This document shows positions 1 through 6,054 of a stretch of DNA of 14,947 nt, in pieces. Within the stretch, counting starts at the first letter, position 1; every line of letters starts with the position of its first letter. This stretch comes from an archaeon (GTDB taxonomy: Archaea > Thermoproteota > Nitrososphaeria > Nitrososphaerales > Gagatemarchaeaceae). The notes beneath the pieces are model-generated. The model ran no database searches and was not told the origin of the DNA. It saw only the letters and a list, made by a program, of their open reading frames with translations. Where the stretch lies: contig JAKAPN010000002.1 of NCBI GenBank assembly GCA_021822995.1, forward strand, positions 1 to 14,947. The letters are read 5' to 3'. A program made the translations under genes and the position numbers.

Positions 1-1
1 A

Positions 2-67
2 CCGATGATGGCGCTAACCCCTCTTCTGCTCGAAGCCAAGTCGCATGGGAAAGCTGCTTCGGGCTAA
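2..67 (+). CDS. possible 3' end of a gene entering from the left edge
   Basis: A plus-strand frame is open from the left edge to a TAA at 65-67 and reads protein-like (ending LLLEAKSHGKAASG). It could be the tail of a gene outside the window, or a short chance frame beginning at the ATG pair at 5-10. No function can be read from 20 residues. From 68 to 127 I see nothing identifiable. Confidence 0.2.
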   Translation, partial: PMMALTPLLLEAKSHGKAASG

Positions 68-127
68 AACAGGAGGTCCACTTTCAGTGATCCTCCCCCT
101 TTGGGACAAGTTTGGGGCGACCGGGGG

Positions 128-134
128 TATTATA
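128..134 (+). promoter_or_regulatory. candidate TATA box for the 61-aa ORF
   Basis: TATTATA follows a G-run and lies 35-41 bases before the ATG at 169. An archaeal TATA box here would place the transcription start near 155, giving a short leader. Inferred from spacing only. Confidence 0.35.
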
Positions 135-168
135 GGCGGAAAGACTGCTTGGTGAGTAGGACCTGAAG

Positions 169-354
169 ATGGCGGAAGAGGTGGGAAGGTACGATCCGGA
201 GGCGGAGCTGATAGAAGTCAGCGTCAACCTGTTCCTCGCTTCTACGGCTCTCGAAGAGGACCAGAAGGGGCCCTATCTCAACCACCTTAGAAGGGCCCAA
301 GCGCACCTTACCGGCCTGATCTTGGACGCCGAAGAGCACGCCGCCGTAGGCTAG
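169..354 (+). CDS. small acidic hypothetical protein (61 aa)
   Basis: I do not recognise this gene. It encodes a 61-residue, acidic, mostly helical protein with no cysteines, no membrane segment and no clear domain. It starts with an ATG that follows a candidate TATA box at suitable distance, and ends four bases before the convergent stop of the VirB4-like gene. An opposite-strand frame over the same bases (130-339) reads less like protein (basic, with no promoter signal), so I prefer this strand. Residues about 10-55 look amphipathic (PEAELIEVSVNLFLASTAL), which would suit a small helical-bundle partner protein, but nothing shows a partner. It may be unrelated to the transfer genes, since it is convergent with them. 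Confidence 0.5.
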   Translation: MAEEVGRYDPEAELIEVSVNLFLASTALEEDQKGPYLNHLRRAQAHLTGLILDAEEHAAVG

Positions 355-358
355 CGGT

Positions 359-2299
359 TCAAGGGACGGACGGCTTCCCCACTTCCTCTGGCTTCGTGGT
401 GAAGTACGAATACTCCATGTCGGTCAGCTTGTTGTAGAAGGGCACCCTCCCCTGTTCGGTGAAGAGAACCCCGAACCCCCTGTCCGCCCTCTCGATGAAG
501 GCCCGTTCCTGGTCGCTCAGGCCGAAGATCTGCTGGGCGAGGTCCGACCCTCCTCCCTGCCCAGCCGCGTCCTGGTGAAGCAGGACCTTCGTGGCGCACG
601 ATTCGAAGACCGTCTTCCCCTGGCCGTTCATCAGGTCCTTCCCGTACTGCGTCGCCAAGACGAGGGCTATGTTGTAGTGCCTGCCGGTCCTCGCCATCTC
701 GGAGACGATGTCCATGGCCTCCGAGAAGTAGAGTCTCCCCCTGTCGTCGGTGGCCAGAAAGGCCCAGGCCTCGTCGATCAGGAGGATCTTCTTCTGTGGG
801 ATGGGGAGGGACTTCAGGGCGGCCATAGCGAGCGCACTGGCCAGCACCACGGCCGAACCCCTGAGCTCCTCGTCGTTGGGAAGGTCGTCCAGGACGAATA
901 TGGTCCTGCGGTAGGGCTGCTGGGGCTCTCCTTCGAACATGAAGCTGAGGGGCTTCAGGTTCCCGTTGACTCTCTTCCTCAACTCCTCCGACATCTTCGC
1001 CTCGAAGATGTCCTGCGTCGTGGAGGTGCTCCCCGACTGCGCGATTTCGTTCAATTCGGCTCTCAGGTTCCTCTCATCGATTCCGACACCGGCCATCTTT
1101 GCGAGCAGTGAGGCTGCCTGCCTCCTGCCGAAGAAACGGAACGGGTCGAGCCCCATCGGCTGGGCAGGGTTGAATCGCACCACCTTCGCCCCGGTAACGC
1201 CAGCGAAGCTGTGCTCGTACGACCCGTCGGCCCCTCTGCCGTACTCGCTCTGGTTGACACTGTCGAAGGCCATGAACGCGAGGTCGGGATAGGTGATGGC
1301 CATCCTCGAGACCCAGCTCTTCAGCAGCATCGACTTACCACCTCCCGACTTGCCGACGACGATCGCGTGCGGGTTCGACTTCCTGTACAGGTCGTAGATT
1401 ATCGGCCCCTTAGTCTGGAGGTTGGTCCCGAGGAATATGCCGTCGTGCTCGATCACATCGAGGCCTGCGAAGGGGAAGAAGGCCAGGACACTGTCGGTGG
1501 GCATGAACAGGTTCGCGCCCCTGAGGTGCCTTGGCCCCTTTCCGGCGACCATGATGCGCTGTATCCCCTTCGGCGAATCGAGTTCAGTGACCATTCCCAT
1601 GATCACGTCGTAGAAGAAATCCGCCTTCTTCCTCAGGGCGTCGAGGCTCTTCTCTTTCAGGACGAGGACGCACGAGACCCGAAAGAGCTTCTGGGCTCCA
1701 GAAATCACCGACTGGGCGGCTTCCTCGGCCATCAGCGCCTGCTGGGAAAGCTCTCTGTCCCTCCCTCCCGCCATTTCGACGAGGGTGAGCTTTGCCTGGA
1801 GGGTGTCTGCGTGGAGCCTGATGAGGCCTTTGGACTCGTCTCTGTTCAGGGGCTCGATTCTGATTCTTACCTCGTCGGTCATGTCGATCACGCTGCCCTC
1901 CCCCATGTCTTTCGCGAGGAAGGCGATATCCAGGTCTGACGAAACCCCGGTTATCGTGTAGGCCTTCGCGAGGTCGCCGTTGTCGAGGACCACATACCGA
2001 GGCAGATTGCTGGCGACGACATAGGCGGGCTTCTCCATCAACCTGACGTACTTCTCCTGAAGGCCCATCGCGGCAAGCAGGCCCTCGAGGGATTGATCGC
2101 TCTCGAGGAAGTACCTCCTGTAGTTCACGCTGTAGAGCTCATTTCCGACGACTACGCTCATTGAGTCGAGCCTGACGTGGAAAACTACGGCCGAGCTGAG
2201 CTGCTGTAGGGCCGACAGGAAGTTCGCAAGTACGGCGTTTCGCTCGGGCTCGCTGAGGTTGAAGTAGTTGATTGGGCCCACTTCGTAGATGAAAGACAA
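359..2299 (-). CDS. VirB4-family type IV secretion/conjugation ATPase
   Basis: This 646-aa protein is a cytoplasmic VirB4/TraC/CedB-class ATPase, which powers DNA or protein transfer through a membrane channel. Walker A GKSGGGKS is at residues 316-323 and Walker B ILLIDEAW at 505-512. These are followed by MARTGRHYNIALVLATQYG at about 535-553, a stretch typical of VirB4 proteins. Residues 1-300 are the N-terminal domain that contacts the membrane partners, and the length fits the family. It starts at TTG 2299; GTTAAATC (complement of 2323-2330) lies about 25 bases earlier, so the message may be leaderless. A VirB3-like gene ends 45 bases upstream on the same strand, the usual VirB3-VirB4 order. 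I cannot tell conjugative export from Ced-type import. A HerA/FtsK-type role is less likely because of the long N-terminal region. Confidence 0.85.
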   Translation of the reverse strand: MSFIYEVGPINYFNLSEPERNAVLANFLSALQQLSSAVVFHVRLDSMSVVVGNELYSVNYRRYFLESDQSLEGLLAAMGLQEKYVRLMEKPAYVVASNLPRYVVLDNGDLAKAYTITGVSSDLDIAFLAKDMGEGSVIDMTDEVRIRIEPLNRDESKGLIRLHADTLQAKLTLVEMAGGRDRELSQQALMAEEAAQSVISGAQKLFRVSCVLVLKEKSLDALRKKADFFYDVIMGMVTELDSPKGIQRIMVAGKGPRHLRGANLFMPTDSVLAFFPFAGLDVIEHDGIFLGTNLQTKGPIIYDLYRKSNPHAIVVGKSGGGKSMLLKSWVSRMAITYPDLAFMAFDSVNQSEYGRGADGSYEHSFAGVTGAKVVRFNPAQPMGLDPFRFFGRRQAASLLAKMAGVGIDERNLRAELNEIAQSGSTSTTQDIFEAKMSEELRKRVNGNLKPLSFMFEGEPQQPYRRTIFVLDDLPNDEELRGSAVVLASALAMAALKSLPIPQKKILLIDEAWAFLATDDRGRLYFSEAMDIVSEMARTGRHYNIALVLATQYGKDLMNGQGKTVFESCATKVLLHQDAAGQGGGSDLAQQIFGLSDQERAFIERADRGFGVLFTEQGRVPFYNKLTDMEYSYFTTKPEEVGKPSVP

Positions 2300-2344
2300 G
2301 TGAAGAATGGGGCGTCGTTCTGATTTAACATGACGGTCACGAAG

Positions 2345-2995
2345 TCAGTCGACCTTCTTCATCTCCAGCGACCGTGCTCCCTTCACTCTGACCTCTACCT
2401 TTTTGCTGTAGATGGGTTTCTCCTCGCCTTCGATCCGAACCTCCAGTTCCCGCACTCCGATGTCGGAAGTCGTGGGAAGGAAGACAATGGTGTAACCGCT
2501 CTCCGATTCGCTGACCGGTATTGCCAGCGCTTCCGCACCTGCCCTGGGAACCCCGTCAACGTAGAGCGAGACCTTCCTGGGCAGCTTCGACCTCCTCCAT
2601 CTCCCGGTGATGGAGAGGGGGGCGAACGACTCGGCGCTGTCGGCCTCGATCTCGAACGCGGCCTCCTCTGCCTCTTCTGGTACAGCGGTACGGTTGGTTT
2701 GGCCCTTGTCTCCTTGCTGTGAGACTCCCGTCAGACCTCTGATCCTCGCCATGATCAACTGCTCAGGAGTCAGCATCTTCACCTTCCAGAATGCAATGAT
2801 TGTTCCGGCCAGGAGAAACCCACCCACAGGAACGAGCTTCAGGGTGGCAGCAGGTATCGGCGTTCCTGTCACGAGACCCGCAAGCACCGAGAAGAGAAGT
2901 ATCGAGAGCTGCCTGGGACTGACCCAGACCACCCTGAGCGGTATCCCTCTCCTAGACCAACGAGTGGTCTCCTTGAACCAGAGTATGCGGACCAC
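2345..2995 (-). CDS. VirB3/PrgI-like membrane protein with C-terminal beta domain
   Basis: This 216-aa protein begins with a basic stretch, two closely spaced membrane helices (about 28-45 and 52-70), then KMLTPEQLIMARIRGL (73-88). That is the architecture of the short VirB3/PrgI proteins that anchor VirB4 ATPases. A Q/E-rich linker (90-120) and a probable beta-sandwich (about 125-210, alternating hydrophobic residues) follow, which makes it longer than classic VirB3 (about 100 aa). It lies directly upstream of the VirB4-like gene, supporting a shared operon. It starts at GTG 2995. GTTAAAAT (complement of 3017-3024) lies about 25 bases upstream, so transcription may begin at the start codon. 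The VirB3 assignment rests on topology and position, not on a decisive motif. Confidence 0.6.
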   Translation of the reverse strand: MVRILWFKETTRWSRRGIPLRVVWVSPRQLSILLFSVLAGLVTGTPIPAATLKLVPVGGFLLAGTIIAFWKVKMLTPEQLIMARIRGLTGVSQQGDKGQTNRTAVPEEAEEAAFEIEADSAESFAPLSITGRWRRSKLPRKVSLYVDGVPRAGAEALAIPVSESESGYTIVFLPTTSDIGVRELEVRIEGEEKPIYSKKVEVRVKGARSLEMKKVD

Positions 2996-3355
2996 ATTTT
3001 TGAAAGCAGCCTCGGGATTTTAACGAACTTCAGCAGGGCTTCACGAAGGCTCCGTTGACCTGGCTTGGGCCAATTCCTCGGGACCAGTCATACAACAGTC
3101 TACCTCCGTGGTCAATTGTCTGGGCTCGGTTCGGTTCAAATAATCCGAAGGGAGGACTACGGCCGGCACGAGTCGAACGTAACCCCGGGTGAGGGAAACC
3201 CGCCCGGGGTTGCCGATTAAAACCCCCGATGAGACGTTGCACCCGGTGTTTTCTTCCTCCAGGTGCGCTTTGTGGGGATTAATCCGAGTCATGCCGAACA
3301 TAACGTGCCTGATGTATTTATCCGCCACTGAAGCCTGACGAAATGCGCTCCCGGC
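2996..3355. other. non-coding interval with a strong hairpin
   Basis: This 360-base interval holds no convincing gene. Its contents are a candidate TATA for the VirB3-like gene (complement of 3017-3024), a small hairpin TTCGG/CCGAA near 3130-3149, the perfect 9-bp inverted repeat at 3181-3211, a short palindrome GGATTAATCC (3276-3285), and an AT-rich stretch GATAAATA on the minus strand near 3315-3323. Minus-strand frames through it read as low-complexity or non-protein-like. It could be a long leader or a non-coding RNA gene. Confidence 0.5.
3181..3211. repeat. perfect 9-bp inverted repeat (hairpin)
   Basis: AACCCCGGG (3181-3189) and CCCGGGGTT (3203-3211) are exact reverse complements separated by 13 bases. 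The loop contains GGG AAA CCC, which can pair further. The stem is very GC-rich and would fold stably on either strand. No T-run follows on either side, so a simple intrinsic terminator is not clearly supported. A structured RNA or a protein-binding palindrome are alternatives. Confidence 0.65.
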
Positions 3356-3907
3356 TCAGGGAGAGACGGTGAGCCAGGGGACAAGGTCGACCTTCGTCTC
3401 CCTCCCTACAACCGAGACACCCGCCGAAGGCTCCTTTTCGAGGATGAGGAAGAACAGCTTATGGTTGCGATAGTCCACCATCACGAAGTCCCCGTTCACG
3501 ACAGGCGTTCCTAAGAGCGCCTCTGCGGCGAACTTGCTCTCCACCGGCTCCTCGGCCTCCTGCCAGTCCTTGATGAAGAAATTCGTCACCTCGGAGCGCT
3601 CGCCGAGAGGGGTGAGGAGGACCCTGCGCGCGGATGACGCGGATGTCTTCCTGACCTCTACCAAGTCGCCGGTGGAGACCCCGGAGTTGTACCTCAGCAT
3701 CGCGTCCATCCTGCTGATGCCGTGCCCCCAGTCCGAGGGGTAGAGCGGGAGGCACTTCGCGGCAGTCGAGCTCGGCCCCTTGATCTCGACGATCCCGCCT
3801 TCGGCGAGCCCGAGCCCTTCGATTGACTTCGGGTCGAGTCTTGCGATGCTTCTACCCACGTCCCTCGTGTAGGCCTCGACCGCCGTCGCTCTGACGGGTG
3901 ACTTCAC
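3356..3907 (-). CDS. stand-alone CDC48/VAT N-terminal domain protein
   Basis: The 183 residues match the N-domain of archaeal VAT/CDC48 AAA ATPases: YTRDVGRSIARLDP at 13-26 and YPSDWGHGISRMD at 56-68, the double-psi barrel part, then a second subdomain from about 96 to the end. In VAT/p97 this domain binds substrates and cofactors. Here the protein stops where the linker to the first AAA module should begin, and no Walker motifs exist in it or nearby in frame. It is therefore a free N-domain, perhaps an adaptor, a decoy or a substrate carrier. It starts at GTG 3907, which overlaps the stop of a small upstream ORF in GTGA, suggesting translational coupling. Domain identity is firm; the function is inferred. 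Confidence 0.85.
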   Translation of the reverse strand: MKSPVRATAVEAYTRDVGRSIARLDPKSIEGLGLAEGGIVEIKGPSSTAAKCLPLYPSDWGHGISRMDAMLRYNSGVSTGDLVEVRKTSASSARRVLLTPLGERSEVTNFFIKDWQEAEEPVESKFAAEALLGTPVVNGDFVMVDYRNHKLFFLILEKEPSAGVSVVGRETKVDLVPWLTVSP

Positions 3908-4056
3908 GTATGCTCCCCTCCGGCGAGGAGCCGGGCCCTCTTGGCACCCTCTGCAGTGAGCCAGAATCTTCTGGGCGTCACATTGTCATGGGCCACCAGG
4001 GAGAGCTTGCCCCCCAGCACCGACGACGCGACCATGCTGACGGTCCGGGAGACCAC
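3904..4056 (-). CDS. small ORF coupled to the CDC48 N-domain gene (possible winged-helix end)
   Basis: A minus-strand frame ends at TGA 3904-3906, overlapping the GTG of the next gene by four bases. Its last 50 residues read like a real protein: VTPRRFWLTAEGAKRARLL near the end resembles the wing and last helix of winged-helix proteins. The start is unclear. GTG 4056 (50 aa) and ATG 4035 (43 aa) are candidates, neither with a strong ribosome site, and the frame stays open upstream to about 4160 but reads less like protein there. It may be a whole small protein or the 3' end of a broken gene. I assign no function; the winged-helix idea is weak. Confidence 0.4.
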   Translation of the reverse strand: MVSRTVSMVASSVLGGKLSLVAHDNVTPRRFWLTAEGAKRARLLAGGEHT

Positions 4057-4100
4057 CCCTTCGCCGCGAGAGACGAAGAGGTTCCCGGCTTCGGGGAGGT

Positions 4101-4205
4101 CTGTACTTTGTCGGTAAAGCAGTCGCGAACACCTATGGTCTTTGGTTCGGGTTCGCCATCATTCTCGCCGCCACTTACCTTGGTTATTTCGTGTACGGCA
4201 AGTGA
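4101..4205 (+). pseudogene. fragment encoding one membrane helix, no usable start
   Basis: A plus-strand frame ending at TGA 4203-4205 encodes a convincing single membrane helix: GKAVANTYGLWFGFA is followed by a hydrophobic run and YFVYGK. GGAGGT (4095-4100) resembles a ribosome site, but no ATG, GTG or TTG follows it in this frame. It is either a small membrane protein with an unusual or damaged start, or the tail of a decayed gene. Neighbouring sequence (4057-4304) otherwise shows no gene. Confidence 0.3.
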
Positions 4206-4304
4206 GCTTATCCGTGGTTCTCTTGGAAGGCGCCCGAAAGCCCCTGAACAACTCCATAGGGTTCCGGAGAAAGGGCAGGGGGAGGTCAACGGAGGTGGTT
4301 CAGG

Positions 4305-4553
4305 GTGGGGTGCGTGTCCTACGACCCGGACCACGAGACCTACTTCGGCCGGCTGGGGAGGAAGCAGCGCCACCCGGAGTTCAGGTCCAGGAGGTCCGCG
4401 ATGAGGTACGCCGTGAGAGGGGTGGCGATGCTGGGTATGGTGGTTCTCTCCTACCGAGTCTCGAAGACCGCCGCGGCACTCCTGGTTCCGTACATATTGT
4501 GGGTCACAATTGCGCCAGCACTGAACTACTTCGTCTGGGTGTTGAACGCCTAA
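4305..4553 (+). pseudogene. TspO/MBR-like C-terminal fragment with foreign N-terminus
   Basis: The last 35 or so residues of this 82-codon frame (YRVSKTAAALLVPYILWVTI, then LNYFVW and LN) match the end of TspO/MBR proteins, five-helix membrane proteins of about 155 aa that bind tetrapyrroles and cholesterol-like ligands. Only the final helix and part of the one before survive. The first 30 residues (DPDHETYFGRLGRKQRHPEF) are hydrophilic and not TspO-like, and the usual aromatic-rich first four helices are absent from the preceding kilobase. The frame opens with GTG 4305 and stays open to TAA, so it could still be translated as a chimera. I read it as a truncated remnant. Confidence 0.5.
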
Positions 4554-4757
4554 CAGCGGCCCAGGAGTTCTGCGGCAGACCGCCTACCTGGCCGGGGGCA
4601 CGCCATCCCTTTCAATACGGAACATCGAGTCGAATGATGACGGGAAGAGAGCGGGTCCACTCCGAGAATCGACCCCCCCCCACCACAGATCTAGCTAGTA
4701 GCTGACCATGGGACTTGGGCCCAAGACTCCGCAGTGGCCTCTGCTATGCATTCCGTT
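4554..4757. other. non-coding stretch with a C-run and repeat element copy
   Basis: No gene is visible here. The stretch holds one copy of the hairpin element described separately (4654-4674), a run of nine C (4673-4681), and TCTAGCTAGTAG, which matches the 3' end of the TRAM gene region. It lies downstream of the 46-aa zinc-finger ORF on the minus strand and could be its 3' region. Confidence 0.4.
4654..4700. repeat. copy A of a dispersed hairpin element
   Basis: The 21 bases at 4654-4674 match 8150-8170 at 18 positions and can fold into the same interrupted stem (GGTC at one end, GACC at the other, three-base loop). Both copies are followed by CCACCA and then TCTAGCTAGT (here at 4690-4699). 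The shared order of hairpin and tail argues against chance. Confidence 0.5.
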
Positions 4758-4898
4758 TCAGCTGCGGCGATACTGGCCCATGCACTTGTGATGAGAGCCC
4801 ACTGGGTCGTACGGAAGCCAGCCTCTCCCGTTCCTCATCCAGACGATTTCGCGACCGCACCTGTTGCAATAGCGATAGCTCGATTGCGACATGTGCAT
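4758..4898 (-). CDS. 46-aa zinc-finger protein (CxxC...HHxC)
   Basis: This minus-strand ORF encodes 46 residues with a probable zinc site: YRYCNRCGREIVW (C11, C14), then LPYDPVGSHHKC (H36/H37, C39). The WxPYDPxGSHHKC pattern is one I associate with small archaeal zinc-finger proteins of unknown role. It starts at ATG 4898 (ATG 4892 is an alternative), with AGGAG about six bases upstream. That ribosome site overlaps the stop of the HMA-like gene (4906-4908), so the two are probably one operon with coupled translation. It may bind nucleic acid or protein; nothing shows which. Its size makes it easy to miss. Confidence 0.65.
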   Translation of the reverse strand: MHMSQSSYRYCNRCGREIVWMRNGRGWLPYDPVGSHHKCMGQYRRS

Positions 4899-4905
4899 CT
4901 CGCTC

Positions 4906-5145
4906 CTAGAGTCTCCCGACTCGCCCTTTCCCACGGCCGCTTGACTTCAGTGCCTCCTTGACCTGGGTTGGCGTAAGCTTGCTGGCGTCGTACTTCACCG
5001 TCACCGAATCGAGGATGTAATTGATCTCGACGTCGAGAACTCCCTCGAGCCTTCCTACGCCACGCCGGAGCTGCTCGGCTCGCCCAGTTCTGCTCATCCC
5101 CGGAATCTTCATGACCGCCGTAGCCACCTCCTTGATCCCTTTCAT
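4906..5145 (-). CDS. HMA-like domain protein lacking metal-binding cysteines
   Basis: The 79 residues have the beta-alpha-beta-beta-alpha-beta plan of heavy-metal-associated (HMA) domains: GMSRTGRAEQLRRGVGRLEG, then VEINYILDSVTVKYD and LTPTQVKEALKSSG. In metal-carrying HMA proteins the GM is followed by a CxxC pair that binds copper or other soft metals. Here that place reads SRTGRAE, and the whole protein has no cysteine, so classic metal transfer is ruled out. It may act as a protein- or ligand-binding ferredoxin-like module. It starts at ATG 5145. A minus-strand AAAATA lies about 48 bases upstream, inside the 14-bp repeat at 5187-5200. A 46-aa zinc-finger ORF follows after seven bases. Confidence 0.7.
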   Translation of the reverse strand: MKGIKEVATAVMKIPGMSRTGRAEQLRRGVGRLEGVLDVEINYILDSVTVKYDASKLTPTQVKEALKSSGRGKGRVGRL

Positions 5146-5186
5146 CTGAGCCCGTTCTGTTTGAGCGGGGCGGCGCTATTGAGGCT

Positions 5187-5200
5187 GACGTATTTTCTGC
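5187..5200 (-). promoter_or_regulatory. 14-bp repeated site before the HMA-like gene
   Basis: GCAGAAAATACGTC on the minus strand recurs exactly at 5864-5877 on the plus strand. It sits 42-55 bases before the HMA-like start and includes the best TATA-like run there. It is a candidate operator or promoter element, possibly for the RHH protein encoded between the two copies. Confidence 0.5.
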
Positions 5201-5249
5201 AATCAATCGCAAAGTCACAATGTAACGCGAGTCGTCAGGAAACCTGCTT

Positions 5250-5798
5250 TTACTGGACTTCGAAGGAGACGGCGTTCTCATCCGGCAGGAACTTCGGCAT
5301 CTTTCCCAGCGGCTCGAATATCGCCTGCACGTAGCGCTGCAGGAACAGGCTCCCCTTGGGCCCGAAGTCATGGGAGAGGGTGACGTTGACCTTCCCGGCG
5401 CGCACCACCTCGCTGTACTCGAAGAGGTTCGTGTAGTCGGCGGTCGTCCTGAGGTAGGCCAGGGCGTTCTCGGCGCTGAGCTCTCCCCACTTCGCCCTGA
5501 TGTACGTCTTGGGGACGTCCATGCCCGTGGAGTTCCCCGCTTCGGCTATGGCCTCGTCGGTCGCAGCCTCCAGGATGTGCTTGAAGCTCGACGCCGGGAC
5601 CTTCACCATGTGGAACCGCTTCATTGGACGGTCGAAGTTGGCGTAGGCGAGGACCAGCTGGTTGATCAGGGTGTTGACGCTGATGTTCTGCTTCCTCGCG
5701 TCCTCCTGAAGGACGCTGAAGGCTGACTCATCCAGCCTGAACGAGGCGGTGGTCGTCTTTGGTCTCAAGTGGCGCTCGGGCTCGTCGAAGCCCGCCAT
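5250..5798 (-). CDS. ribbon-helix-helix type DNA-binding regulator with C-terminal domain
   Basis: This 182-aa protein opens with a ribbon-helix-helix signature: a strand TTTASFRLDE (about 15-24), helix one LQEDARKQN, then SVNTLINQLVLAY (about 40-52). That is the plan of Arc/MetJ/CopG DNA-binding dimers. The rest (about 60-182) is an alpha/beta domain I do not recognise, possibly a ligand sensor; HDFGPKGSLFLQRYVQAIFE is its clearest segment. I chose ATG 5798 because residues upstream in the longer frame (to 5966) are not protein-like and overlap the divergent 31-aa ORF. A 14-bp sequence lies on each side of the gene, suggesting that the protein controls itself, the HMA/zinc-finger pair and perhaps the divergent thermosome genes. 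That link is inferred. Confidence 0.7.
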   Translation of the reverse strand: MAGFDEPERHLRPKTTTASFRLDESAFSVLQEDARKQNISVNTLINQLVLAYANFDRPMKRFHMVKVPASSFKHILEAATDEAIAEAGNSTGMDVPKTYIRAKWGELSAENALAYLRTTADYTNLFEYSEVVRAGKVNVTLSHDFGPKGSLFLQRYVQAIFEPLGKMPKFLPDENAVSFEVQ

Positions 5799-5863
5799 GT
5801 TATTAGCTTGTAACCACGTTTTGCGGGAAGGCGGGACGGTCTCGCCTTCGATTGCATCCGCGT

Positions 5864-5877
5864 GCAGAAAATACGTC
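5864..5877 (+). promoter_or_regulatory. 14-bp repeated site between the RHH gene and the thermosome genes
   Basis: GCAGAAAATACGTC is identical to the minus-strand copy at 5187-5200. It lies in the divergent spacer between the regulator gene and the 31-aa ORF/thermosome, five bases from the TATA-like CTATATGC. It would fall just upstream of the plus-strand TATA box and between TATA box and start site for minus-strand transcription. Confidence 0.55.
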
Positions 5878-5881
5878 CTCT

Positions 5882-5889
5882 CTATATGC
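5882..5889. promoter_or_regulatory. candidate TATA box, possibly two-way
   Basis: CTATATGC reads as a TATA box in both directions. To the right it predicts a transcription start near 5910, ten bases before the 31-aa ORF. To the left it predicts a start near 5860, ahead of the RHH gene. No better box is visible close to the thermosome start at 6055. Confidence 0.5.
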
Positions 5890-5919
5890 GGTCGCGCCCA
5901 TTTGCTCCTGTGAACTAAG

Positions 5920-6015
5920 ATGGCAACAAACCAGCAGGCGAAGGCACCAGGGACGAAGTCGGGCAATCGGATAATGGACTACCTCAGGCGGATGAAGGCG
6001 AGGCTGAGCCGCTAG
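5920..6015 (+). CDS. 31-aa basic small ORF before the thermosome
   Basis: An ATG-to-TAG frame of 31 codons lies between the TATA box at 5882-5889 and the thermosome gene. It encodes a basic peptide ending in SGNRIMDYLRRMKARLSR, which would form an amphipathic, arginine-rich helix. The ATG is about ten bases after the predicted transcription start, and the stop is 39 bases before the thermosome ATG at 6055. It could be a genuine small protein, or a leader ORF that influences thermosome expression. No function is known to me. Support is position and composition only. Confidence 0.45.
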   Translation: MATNQQAKAPGTKSGNRIMDYLRRMKARLSR

Positions 6016-6043
6016 AGACGCCGCGGGCCCGTTGGATATCTCG

Positions 6044-6048
6044 GGTGA
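6044..6048 (+). promoter_or_regulatory. ribosome binding site that favours the second thermosome ATG
   Basis: GGTGA ends three bases before ATG 6052 but six bases before ATG 6055. The spacing fits the second ATG better, so the protein more likely starts MSEASF. Confidence 0.45.
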
Positions 6049-6054
6049 ACAATG

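Noticed and set aside
3160..3245. tRNA gene on the minus strand (GTTCGAC like a T-loop beside a strong stem)
   Set aside because: The T-stem has a mismatch, the would-be acceptor CGGCCGT has no partner ACGGCCG 60-90 bases upstream, and no anticodon arm forms.
3041..3328. 95-codon open frame on the minus strand
   Set aside because: It runs through the GC hairpin, has scattered composition with no helix or strand pattern, and no promoter or ribosome site favours it.
4634..4705. C/D box guide RNA (ATGATGA then CTGA)
   Set aside because: No internal D'/C' boxes and no closing terminal stem; the boxes alone are common by chance.
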